DNA from: Sipunculus nudus
Taxonomy: Eukaryota; Annelida; Sipuncula; Golfingiida; Sipunculidae
DNA length: 64,000 nt
Direction of reading: 5' to 3'
NCBI GenBank assembly: GCA_026874595.1
Contig: CM049317.1
Location: forward strand, 16,417,382 to 16,481,381
The notes under the pieces were generated by a model. The model worked only from the letters and a program-made list of their open reading frames with translations, had not been told where the DNA came from and did no database searches. Shown piece by piece: positions 47,442 through 59,000 of this stretch (its first letter is position 1; each line of letters begins with the position of its first letter). The position numbers were made by a program, and so were the translations under genes.

Positions 47442-48503
47442 AGCTATCGGCCCTTTACAGACTTTCGGCCAAAGTTTCAAAATAAATAATGCACGTTTCG
47501 GAGATGGAAACTTTCTGATATCTACCGCGCCCCTAGCTTATTCTAGGTAACTGGATTTGATTAAGTCAATAGGATCGGACCCATAACTGAAAAGACAATG
47601 TCGAAACGTCACAGGATGTTAGAGAAAAAATGACATCATCTGAAATTTAAAAAAAAATGGATGTTCCCAAAGCGTATGTAATTCGGATCAGATTGCACAC
47701 ATTGTCATTTATAACTCAATGTTCTGGCGCTGATGAAAAAATAGTCATTATTGTTGATTAAAACTGGGATATTGGCTTTTCGTTTAACTAGTTGCGCTCG
47801 TTACGGCCCCGTTCACACATCAGTGCAGCTAGGCTGCAACAGTTATCAGCCAAGTTGGAGCATCTTTGTATCAAATCCTATTAGTGACCGGGACTTTTAA
47901 TTAAATCTTCCTCGTCTTTCGGATGTTCTTATAATTGTGTAATGGAGCTTCAATTGTTAATTTACGGGCTAAATAATAGATCTTTACACGGTTAACTATG
48001 TCCATAGAACGCCGCCCTATTATTAGCCCTTGCCTGTGAAGTCATAGGTATTCAATATGCGGCACCCTGGGCTAGCTGGGGTACTGCAGACAGCAGAGGT
48101 TGAGTTGGAGCCCAGGTTGTCTTCGGGACTTCCCACAAGTGTCCACGGGCCGTTCGTTTAAATTCCTAATGAGACCTATTTTTTCAATGTCCGGGACACA
48201 CGACACAACCTTATACAAGCCTTCCATGCCATATGTGATACACTGGCTTGACAGTTCTAATAAATATTGGTTTCACACAATCGAAACAAGGATAATTTCC
48301 CATCTAAAATTCATAGCTATAAGATGTATGTACGGGGATAGTCTTTATTAAGGGTAGAATAAATATTATTTAAAGAATGCTAATATGATTTTTACATATT
48401 TTCTTTGAACGTGGTCAGTGATGGCAAAGGATCTAACAAGTCATGATATATGCAAAAGTCCAGACAAACACACAAGCGGATGGAGAGTACGAACCTATAA
48501 GAA

Positions 48504-48509
<6 letters not shown>

Positions 48510-48573
<64 letters not shown>
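48510..48573. repeat. (TA)n microsatellite
   Basis: About 64 nt of TA at the end of segment d. Confidence 0.95.
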
Positions 48574-48576
<3 letters not shown>

Positions 48577-48789
48577 GCGACACGATCCTCAGCAAACTTT
48601 GTTTTGTACTATTTAGAAAAATCACCGGTTCACCAAATACATGGTTTTGTCATATGTGAGCTCTGCAAGCTAGAACAAAGGTGACCCCTCTTACAAGCGA
48701 ATGGGAAACCCGCTGCCGTGATTAACAAATCTGAGAGTTCTGCAGAATCCTTAAGAATATGGTGTTTCATATTACCTACACATTTTATG

Positions 48790-49290
48790 GAATATTCCTT
48801 AAGCCACTTAACACATTCATGGATAACAGCACGGATCATCCTTGACTTTAATCCGTGGTGTTCCGGGGACGGATGCGCTATTTCCTTCATGGGGATTTAA
48901 CACATTCACCAAAAGCAACATGGATCATCACTGAGAATGGCTGGAAGATGCCGGTCTCAATACGGACCTCCCGGTGGCTACACGGGAACGAACGTATGTA
49001 TGCGGTGGTTATACGGAGGTGCACGGTGCCAACAAGGAGTATTACGGGCCATTTTATATCCGTGTACTCCGGCAAGAGTAATTGAGCAGGTTTTTTTCTC
49101 TTCGAACAAACCGGTGCACCAAGGATTACCCCGGATGCCTACACGGTGATGCCGGAGTTAACATGGATGATCTTGGAACGATGATCCGTTATGCTATCGT
49201 GACTGTGTAAAAAAAGGCTTTAAGTGTTAACCCCCCCCCCCCCCCCAACAAAAAAGCCTCTTTATCCTCTGAAAACATTAAGAGTAAATA
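48790..49290. repeat. S3-specific insertion, CpG-rich
   Basis: S2 has only about 50 bp between the flanking shared words, while S3 has about 500. The extra sequence is CpG-rich with recurring words such as CACGGTG, CCGGAG, CCGGATG and ACGGAGG. It ends near the 16-C run at 49,231-49,246. A short tandem array or a small mobile element is likely. Confidence 0.55.
49231..49246. repeat. Poly-C tract, 16 C
   Basis: Sixteen cytosines followed by an A-rich stretch, near the right edge of the S3-specific insertion. Confidence 0.9.
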
Positions 49291-50214
49291 TGCTAGCAGA
49301 AATACAAACAAATACGAACCAAACATTTAATCAAATAATTAACAGCGCTAAAACATAACACTTTACCCTTTGAGGACGTATAATCAATTTATTGCGGATT
49401 TATCAGATGAAGTGCGTGACCCTTATGCCTAAAAGGGTTGTCTGTTATGACCTTTATTTTCATGCAGACACACGATTTGGTGGCCTGTCTACACTTCACC
49501 CATATTCCCTCTGACACTTTTCCAACGAGGGCCACAGGGATCACAAGGAAGCTTGGACGACAGAGATCAGTTGCCATCACCTGACATGGAAAATCACATT
49601 CTCGCAGTAAAGAACAGTTAAGGTGTTTAAGGTGATTGAGTTTTTCGTTGGCCTGGTGGCACCTGAGATCAGAAGATTACTGTAGATTTCATTTGCTCAA
49701 GCTACATTGGCAAATATTGACAAATCGGAGAGACTGACCAAATGTATACTCACTGGTGTAATGTCATTGGGGCAAACAGTCTGCCATTGGGTTAAGCGAA
49801 CTTATCTTAAAGAAAACTTATGACTTTGCTTTACCCATCTCATGAATTTCGGGAAGTTCTGACACAAAATTAAGTTGATCCGTTTCTAAAAAAATACGGA
49901 CTAACAAAAATCAGAACATTCTAGTTCATTCAAAGTTTATTTCTTAGGGATGGAACGTAGCCTGCCGGTGGCACAGTGTACTGAAAGTGCATAAGGGGGC
50001 CTTCGTTAAAATAATTTGTTCGGCCTATTTTTGTGTGTCCTGGATTCAGCTTAAGTATACAGGGGACTAAGATTAGTCCAGAAAATTATACCCAGGCATT
50101 AGGATCTATCTATATTTTGCAATTTTGTCTTAAGACGGTTAAACCGGGCACCTTAATACAATTTACGACGAACACCTTATTAAAGGCTGCTCCCTATCCC
50201 GTAAAAGACTAGGT

Positions 50215-50418
50215 CTCACTTGTCACGTCCTTCTACGGTGTCTCACGGTTCAGCTACGGCAAGCCAGAACGTGGTAGTGTCGGGATGAATGTGATGGAAA
50301 TGACGCCCGCGTTTTCGTTACGTTCGTGGCACTTAATTTATTCCCATGTTTTTCCACGTTCATTCACGGAGCTGCTACGGTAATAACCACGTTTGCCTAC
50401 TGTAAAGCGTGACCTGCC

Positions 50419-50452
<34 letters not shown>

Positions 50453-50735
50453 GAAGGCCCCGTCCTTCCCAGTGCTCTCCACGTTCTCGCAACGTTACTG
50501 CTACTGAAAAACTTCGCAGTGTCACGGCAGCATCATGTTAACAACGTTCAATCAAGTTTTCAACGTTATCATGCGGCAATGGTCCATGTTTTACACGCCT
50601 AATTAGTTCTATCCAGCTGCCACGGGATGCACATTTCTGTGCCAATGACAACGTTCTGTACAGTTCGTGTTGAAAATTTTACAGAGAACGTTGACCCAAC
50701 ACGACCATTTACGTCCATTCACGCCCCCTACTTGG
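50215..50735. repeat. CpG-rich region with degenerate CACGTTC / CTACGG words
   Basis: Counterpart of 38,030-38,520 in S2, with the same words in the same order (for example ccacgttcattcacggagctg) but more decayed. It includes a 29-A run that S2 lacks. Confidence 0.6.
50421..50449. repeat. Poly-A tract, 29 A
   Basis: Twenty-nine adenines interrupt the CpG-rich region. S2 has only a short gaagaa at this point. No target duplication or SINE body is seen on its left, so an expansion is likelier than a retroposon tail. Confidence 0.85.
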
Positions 50736-52092
50736 GAAAATAATATCGACATGAAAAAAAACCCCACATTTTTTACATAAATTATTATTTCTCAAACAAC
50801 AAACAATAAATGCTATGTTCGGGGCAAGGTTCTTCGTTCGATGTGTACCAGATGACTCTTTTCAATATTCCGAATGCAGATTTTGTGGACGCGAATACAA
50901 ATGGTCTATTGTACAAAGCACCAGAATTTAGAACGCACATGACAAGAGAAGGAGCAGAGGAAACCTTGGTATCCTTGAAACTGCACAGCACATGTTCTTG
51001 AGTGTTTCATAATTGTTCTGAAGGATGTACTTTTTTAACCTAATCACGTTATTCATGGTGATAATATCAAATGATTTATAAAATATGTTTGCCTGATCAT
51101 AACTGGAATCACAGTTTATAATCCAAATAATATTTTCGAAATTTAATTCTCATAAAATAAGGGCAGGGGCAGTGTATAACCGCTGACAAGTAGTTTTAAT
51201 CAACATTCCAGCGAAGTCATACCAGTCTTAATTAAATTTCTGCTACATGGTACGTGTCGGAAAATTCTAATTCTGTCCAGAAACGAGAATTGTCTATTTC
51301 ATTAATGGAAGCCGGGCTTGTGGCTGTCAGGGAAATAAGTACACAGCGTCGATAGGTGAAACATGAACTTTCGCTTCTGTATCTGGGTCACAGGAACAAG
51401 CCCTATTAGAATTTCTCATGGGATTCCCTCTGTTTTTGCGGACATTTTATGCAATGTTAGGTTCTTTTGAAAATAATAAAAATATTAATAAAATATATAA
51501 TGACCTATTACCGTGGATTAGATCTTACCAGAGCTTTCAAAGGGAAAATGTGTGAAATTTTAACAAAGTCAGGGATTTCTAGAAATGCATTATTTCAGTT
51601 ACTAACCAGTTAGTAAAAATCTTATACTTTGTTAGTTAGAGTTACTCTGATTAAATAGTCAGGATAAAAATTATAGCTTCACAACATGTTTAGTTTTTAT
51701 ATTGTATAAGAAAACATACAAAATATAAAATGCCAGGTGATATAACGGTGAATTAAATAAAACTAAATTCTTCAATAATTTGAGGACGGCCTTAATAAAG
51801 CGTTATTCCCTTCTAAATTTGTCGATACGCGTCCACTTGTAACAAAAATCTCTTTAAGATATACATTCTTACCTGGATGCTGAAAATATTAGTATCAAAT
51901 GTATCAAACCTTGGCAGATTTATTTCTCCCGGTTACTCGGAACCGCTCATGGGGGCTACTATTTTTGGTACAAACAATGACCCCGGATGTCCCAGGTCGC
52001 ATATCAAAATTATGGATATACCGTTAGTTATGGAAAGCATGACTATTAGCCCATAACTTTCTTAATTCTGAGGTCCTATAAAAAAGGCAGTA

Positions 52093-52960
52093 AAATCACA
52101 GCATAATATAAAGTAGTGTCTCCAAAGTAGTGCAAAATATCTTCAGATTTTACTTGATTGTTGATCATGGTGATAACTCTCTGGTGGGTTTGCTTAGGGA
52201 AAGACTTCAGTTTTCCTTTTTATTCAACCCCAAACAAAAATATCGATATGCCGTCAAGGGAAATGTGCAAAAATGTGTCTACACTTTTCTCCCATTTGCT
52301 AATGAGCTTTTAACGCTCTGCAAAATACCAACATAAAATGTCTGATGGCTGAATAATAACCTAACAGTTTTTTTACATTTAACTGTCTCATAAACCAAAC
52401 AATATGAAACTCCCAGAATTAAAAAAAAAAAATCTGCAGTTGATTTTTGTTGTACTTGTGATAGGCTTCCATAGAAGTAATTTTAGAGGATTCTCATCAT
52501 ACAGCAGACAAGCGAAAAAAAAATCCTTCACATAAATTTTCCGGAAAATCGCTTTTAAGAATTTAGGCCGTTTTTTTTTTGTCTATCGAAGATGATCATC
52601 TATATTCTAAAGAAGTAAAAAAGAAGAAAAGGATAAACATACCTGGGCTTTTTGTTTGGTCGTAATGGTATATTATCAATGAACGCCGGCAGTATTCGTG
52701 CAGAGAGAACGGGTGAGAGATAGCATCTCCAAACATTGAAGTCTGGAATTCATTAACTTTTCACATAAGGATAATAATACATAAATACTCATGGTCGTCC
52801 TGCTCAGAACGTATCATTTTATCACTTTTATTGGCCTTGCTAAATAACTGCAAGTAAATTTATCGATAATGATGCTTTAGAGGAGACAGAGAAAATGAAT
52901 CTTCAACACCTTTCTCCTGTGTACAATGGGATTTCATACTGAAGGCTGACAAAATTACCA
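52093..52960 (+). repeat. Diverged duplication, unit 1
   Basis: It matches 55,188-56,080 over a first block (gtgtctccaaagtagtgcaa, acacttttctcccatttgct, gagcttttaac, then gctgaataataac). A weaker second part carries gacaagcgaaaa and caggttgataatg in the same order. Divergence is greater than among the S blocks. Confidence 0.65.
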
Positions 52961-54262
52961 ATCTGAAGTATCTGTCAGGTTGATAATGATGAGATGATCT
53001 CATGTTCAGACCCCTTCTTGGACACGCTCCACATATATCACGTAGAGAGATCTGGACAAGCCGAGATACGGTCCAATAAATGAACTCATGAGAAGGTCAG
53101 GTGTAAATTTTTAGTATGCCTTAAGACGGTATCAAAGCGCTGAATATACAGCTACTGCAGATACAATGGCAAAATCTTTAGTTAAAGGAGATGTGATTTC
53201 ATTTTGGAAAAAAAAGTTATTAAATGTCACGACATGAATGTACCCTTAGAGTCTCTAAAGCGATGGTAGAGTCGGGGCTGATAATATTGCTGACATGTGG
53301 CGTGATCATTATTCTTCTCTTTTTAAAAGTTTGAACAATACAGCAGATTAACAAGCAATAATCTGGTAAATAAAGGAAAAAAAATACGGGGTAAAACTGT
53401 TTACTACTGATCAGTTAATAGATATGCGTCATTTGCTCTCTTTATTGTGCGTAAAACTAGTGTTTTATTTCTCTGATTTTTTTTCCAAATATTTAAAATA
53501 TTTTGTCCTCAACTCTTCACACATGGCTGCATATGGTGAACACATTTCATTTTGGGATCCAATAATATTGTATCAATATCATGTTTACAGTGTCTGTGGG
53601 AGAAATAATAAATAATACAATAATACAAACATATTCTCGGTGAAAAAGTGATCTCTGTGAACAGTCAAGAATCATATCCATATGCTCACTTAAAAAAAAA
53701 AAATGACACCGCGATCAGTCCAGAGGTTCTATATCAACAGCTTATTTCAACGATTTCACGACTGACCGTCAATATGTTTCGTGCAAGAGTGAAGATTTCA
53801 AAACATTACAACCACATTGTATATAGCTCCTTTTCTGAAATAGTTGATGTGATTTAATCCTTGGTCAAAACCTGTAACTATCACCAGTACGACTTCCTCT
53901 GTCATTCAGCTTAGTTCAGCAGGCTGTATAATCACTAGTTTTGGGATTGTAATCAAGGAACAGTTAATGACCGGGCACAATTAATCGCTCACCAATAATG
54001 ATGTAGACCCGAGAATAATATGCCCATGTCATGTTTCACAATCAGGATACACGAGTAAGGACACAGTACTTTAACGGAGGAGAAATGGTGTTTTCTGACA
54101 ATATTGGAGAAACACTTGAAATAAAATATTTCTGTAACAAGTAATGGTCACTCCAATATTCATAGCTCCTGAAATCAAGATGGATGTACAAATCATTTCA
54201 TTCATATTCATACTAATTTTATCAATAAAAAGACAGTTAAGACATGTATGGCCCTTGGATTC

Positions 54263-54307
<45 letters not shown>

Positions 54308-55187
54308 AGAAAACAATAAAACGACTTAATAACATCACCTTTAGCAATAAACCCTTGCCTGCCTGGAGCATGAGACATCATTAATAGATAAAGATAATGA
54401 ATTCTATACAGCATGACAGAGGTAGGGACAGAAGTGATCAAGAAAGGCCCATAGATAAGAGTTATATATAAATATAGAGAATTGACAGACATGGTAACAA
54501 TCTTTTTACTTAGTAGAAACCCTGTAAGTTTAACACCGTACTTAAATTTTATGTTAGTGTTTTACGGCCATGTTTATGGCTTCCGATGTCTAATTTATTT
54601 TAATTCACAGAAAATTTTGGAGGGAAGATCAAACCTTTCCGACAATCGTTTCGATATGGCAGCCATACAGCAAGATCATAAAAGTGGTTGTTATCAGTCC
54701 TAGAATCAGAATGAAATATGGTAATGGCCAAAAATTACCATTGTCACTATTTGAAGGAACATGATTATATCTTTAATGAAAACTGATACCAAAACTGCTG
54801 GTCTTTAATGAGGCCCCTCGCCACATGGCCTGATTAACCGTCCCCTGTGATTGTTTAATGATAAACTACAGTGGTCACATAATGCCGAATAAAAACTGTT
54901 AACAGCGGTGTTATTACAATACAACGGGTAATAGGAGTTTGCTATTTTGCAGAAAGACCAATTTGACACTGGAGAAAAGATTTTGGTCCTTATTATTGAC
55001 AACATGAAACACTATTCCATTGGCCAGACATCTTCTGGAGATTCCTCAATCAGGAGAGCTGTGGCCACCACAGTAAAAAAAATATTTTTTTATATGAAAA
55101 TAGAAAAAAAGGAAATATTACACTATTCCTGCCCCTTAAGGGAGGATGATACCTTTCGTGAGAAGGGAAACGCTAAAAACATCATGA
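52961..55187. other. Non-coding, no recognised gene
   Basis: Short frames only, the longest being repeat-driven ones across the TA tract at 54,265-54,305. No domain is recognised. Confidence 0.5.
54265..54305. repeat. (TA)n microsatellite
   Basis: About 41 nt of perfect TA. Confidence 0.95.
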
Positions 55188-56080
55188 TATATTGAAGTGT
55201 CTTCAAAGCAGAAAGTGCAACATTTCTGTAGTTTTTACTTGATGTCGATTCGTAATAACTAGTCACAGGTGGTTTTGCTAAGGAATATGTGTAAATGATC
55301 CTTATATTGAACACTAGACAAAAATATTGATATGCTTTTACAGGGAAATGTGTATGAACGTGGCTACACTTTTCTCCCATTTACTAATAAGCTTTTAACT
55401 GGCTGGAAAATACCACCATTATTTTCTGTCGGCTGGATAATAACGCGGCAATATTTATATCTAGTCGTCATATTTACCATATCATATAACAGGATATCAA
55501 TCTATTTCTTATACTGATCTTAAGCTATATATGTGCTCTGCTTGTTGTGTCTGCTTACTCAAGTCAGCGTCATCTTGACTTATAGAAAACAAGCAAAAAC
55601 AAATATTTTCCTTTACACAACTACTTCCCTTTAAATACCCGCTTCTAAATACATACTGTATATGCTTTCAGAAATATGACAGCGCCCTCCACCTTAGGTA
55701 TTAAAGCTGTAAAATGGAAAACTATAAAAAAAATTTCTCTCCTATTTATTTTATAAATACGTAAGATACGTAATGATTTATCTTTAATGTATGCCAAAAG
55801 CGTTCGTGAAAAAAAAAGTAGTGAGATAATATCTTAAATAAGTTAAATATATTTCCCCTCGCAGTCTGCAATTGCATCAGCTTTAACATGAGGATAATAA
55901 CACACAAGTACCCAACGGTGATCTCGCACGGCAAATTACTTTAGTTGCCTTAATATATAACTTTTCACATTTATTATTTATAATTATGCTTTAAATAAGG
56001 TATTGGAAATTTTTTTCGATCTCTACAAGGAATCTAGGGACTGACAAAGAATGATATAGAGTATGTGTAAGGTTGATAAT
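55188..56080 (+). repeat. Diverged duplication, unit 2
   Basis: Counterpart of 52,093-52,960 about 3.1 kb away, sharing gtgtcttcaaagcagaaagt, acacttttctcccatttact, aagcttttaac and gctggataataacg. Confidence 0.65.
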
Positions 56081-59000
56081 GTTGTGCAGCGGGTTTCATA
56101 TTTTATGTGGGACAGCTTGATAAAATGCTCTTAGAGATTATATTGAATTCTTTATCAAACGATGCGCATGACGAATAGCACCATTCTGTATGATAACAAT
56201 TATACTGTTGTGCTGACATCTCAAATTGTTCTCCTTTCCCTTTGGAAATTGTATTACCGCCGGCTTTTGTGTACAAATATCGCCCAGACCACTGGGTCGA
56301 TTGGGGCAAAAATAGTTGATAATAATTTAGTATTTGTTTAACGGCTCGGTACTATTCATCAAAATAAATCAGCATAACAGAAACTTATAGTTACCACGAA
56401 TTCCAATATGTATGGTACAAATTGTATACATATAGCCCATAAAGCAGCCTAAGTTTTGTTTTCTTCACAAATGAAATATATGGCACAGACTCTCTTTCTT
56501 TAATGAAAAAAATATGATATTGGACACCCTTGGAATCCATAGTTCCTGTATATAAATGCCATGGAATCGTAACTATTAATAGTGTTTTTGCTGTTTTGCG
56601 ATGACGCTTGTCCGTCAACTTCGGAACCATGACAGGAATCTTCCTGTTTCGGCCATTTTGCTTCATTTAATTGATATTGACATATCTGTATTAAGATTTT
56701 AGACGTGAACAGCTAGAAAAATACCTTTGTAACAGCCTGAAGGATGAGGATTTATATATTGGGCGATATGACGTAGCATATTCTTTCAGTCGTAAGCCGT
56801 CGGAGAAAACCTTGTCAAATGAAACCCTATAAGGATCTAAATGACAAAAAAGGTGAAATCTGGATAGAACTGCAGATATTTGATGGAATACCATAAGAAC
56901 ATGTTATGACTGAAGTTATTTTCACCACCTGTTGTCCATCCGGTTTCTTGTATATAATTTTCTGGAAAAGTTTATATTTTTTTGCAATTTCCTAGAACAC
57001 TACATATGGAAGCGACAACCTGACATGGTAATTATGAATACTATAATAAATCCACGGTATATTTTTAACAATTATTTAGTATCTTCAGAATGATCTGACA
57101 GATATCAAGTATCCCTGCATGAGTAGCCATCTTTATTTTAGCTGGTTATGTTGGTTATTACACGACATCATCCAATCAGCAGCTGTAAACGGAAACCGTT
57201 TTTGCATGTGACCAATAAAATTGAAATCTATCAGAGTTTATGATACGTTGTAAAACGTAGACTGATTACATATATTTTAAAATAATTATTTTTTTCTTAA
57301 ATATGGAGTAAGGAGTAATTTATTTACCTTGTTGAAAATTAGTTATCTATACTGTACACTGTATTTGTTTCCCTTGTAAAGTAACTTATAAAATTCTCAT
57401 GGCAAATATCAAGTGGACATAAAGGGACGAAACGGACTTTTGACTAAATGATATGTGGTAAACCCATGCATATAACATCGATATATAAATGAGAACATTT
57501 CTATTATTACCTTGCCGTTACCTTCTTCTTAGTTGAATGGATACTGCTATAAACAAGGCTTGGATATGTCTTAAAATAAAAAAAAACGAGATAAATATAC
57601 TTGTAAGTGCACTTAGATAAAAACTTAAATGAGTGTGTAAAATATTACTTTGCTCAGTCTTTTTCTTTATCTGCTACGTGTGGTTGTTTCATCTACATGC
57701 CGCCAGGTGGCTTGGTTCTCAAATGTCTTCTTAAAGCGTTTGTTTACTTACATTCAAAGTCACTTGCATAAGGGAAGTTTTGTTTTGTCATGGATTCAAT
57801 ATATTTGCAACAAAACAAAGAATTTTAGATAGGTTCTCGAAGAAAAGGACCAAATAGACAAAACTCTGACAAAATCATCGTGACCTTTAATCCAAAATTG
57901 AAGTAACATTTGTTATGTACTTTATTAACGACGTGGACAATGTAAGCATGAATTATGTGACCAATTTTTCTACAGGCTCCGAACTGATCCCCTAATGGCT
58001 TGTATGATAAGATTCATCTTAAATCTGTTTCGTGCTTGGCAGAGCATAATCCAAATGGGAAAGGTAAAAAATAAAGTGGTGACAAATAAAGATCACATTC
58101 CTGCCCACACTTAGGCCACCGACATAAGTCATTGTAGTTTTGCATCTAGATTAAAAGTATACCTTGCTTTTTATTGGTTGAGTAATTTTGTCAATTGGGA
58201 TTCAAGAGGAACCTATATATTTTAGGAATGTCAAATGTCACCATACGACTCTATTTAGTATAAATAGACGCGAATCGTCTTTGGCGTTCAGCACTTTACG
58301 TAATCATAATGCTGAAGCCTTCATATTTAGTTGGCACTCAGTGTGAACACTGGCGTAAAGCTGGTTAGCCACGCGGGTCTAGTTTCAATATCTATAAAAG
58401 GTTGTATTCTTGTCTTTGTTCAATACTGTAGAAAATGACGATGCGTATGTTTAAATGTCGTCCATCTTTACAATATTCCCGATCAGTAATTTATCCCTCC
58501 CATGCTTCTATTATCGTGCTGTACGTTTCAAATGTACCAAAGGGGTCACAGTTTTGATAGAGCTTTCACTGCTGCTCAAAAATTTTCTAGGAGGGAGAAA
58601 ATGCTGCTCTTTAAGTGTTCTTTAATCGCCGTAGTCGATAATATTTATGTCAAGCTTCTGTTGGAATGATAATAATGAAACTAACTATCATGGAGTTTGG
58701 TAAGACTAGTATCATAACAAAAATGGGAAACATCATGCAACTATAAATACTTATATTAACGACAGGTCTTTGTCCTTAGCTTAGCGTTTGTAACCACATT
58801 GCTGCCAATATATATTGTCAATGCATAAAATGTGTACGCAATACCAGTGAAGATTAAAGGTCATTCCAACCAAATTGTACATGGCTTCTTGTTTGATATA
58901 CTTATCGTGGCGTAAATTTTTAATCACTATCTGTATTCTTCACAATCAGGTCAATTATTGTCAATTAGTGGAATCCGGCTGTCTAATCACCACAAGTTTT

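Larger units (their letters stand above)
46240..52092 (+). repeat. Large duplicated block, copy S3
   Basis: S3 carries segment b (46,290-48,023, shared with S1), segment d (48,025-48,510, shared with both) and segment f (48,680-52,092, shared with S2). It lacks most of segment a and segments c and e. A junction from b straight into d at about 48,023 shows the loss. A private insertion lies at about 48,790-49,290. No intact gene is visible. Confidence 0.85.

Noticed and set aside
58259-58291. TATAAATA followed by a TCAGCA initiator-like word at a suitable distance
   Set aside because: Such words are expected by chance in AT-rich DNA. No coding frame follows within several hundred bases.
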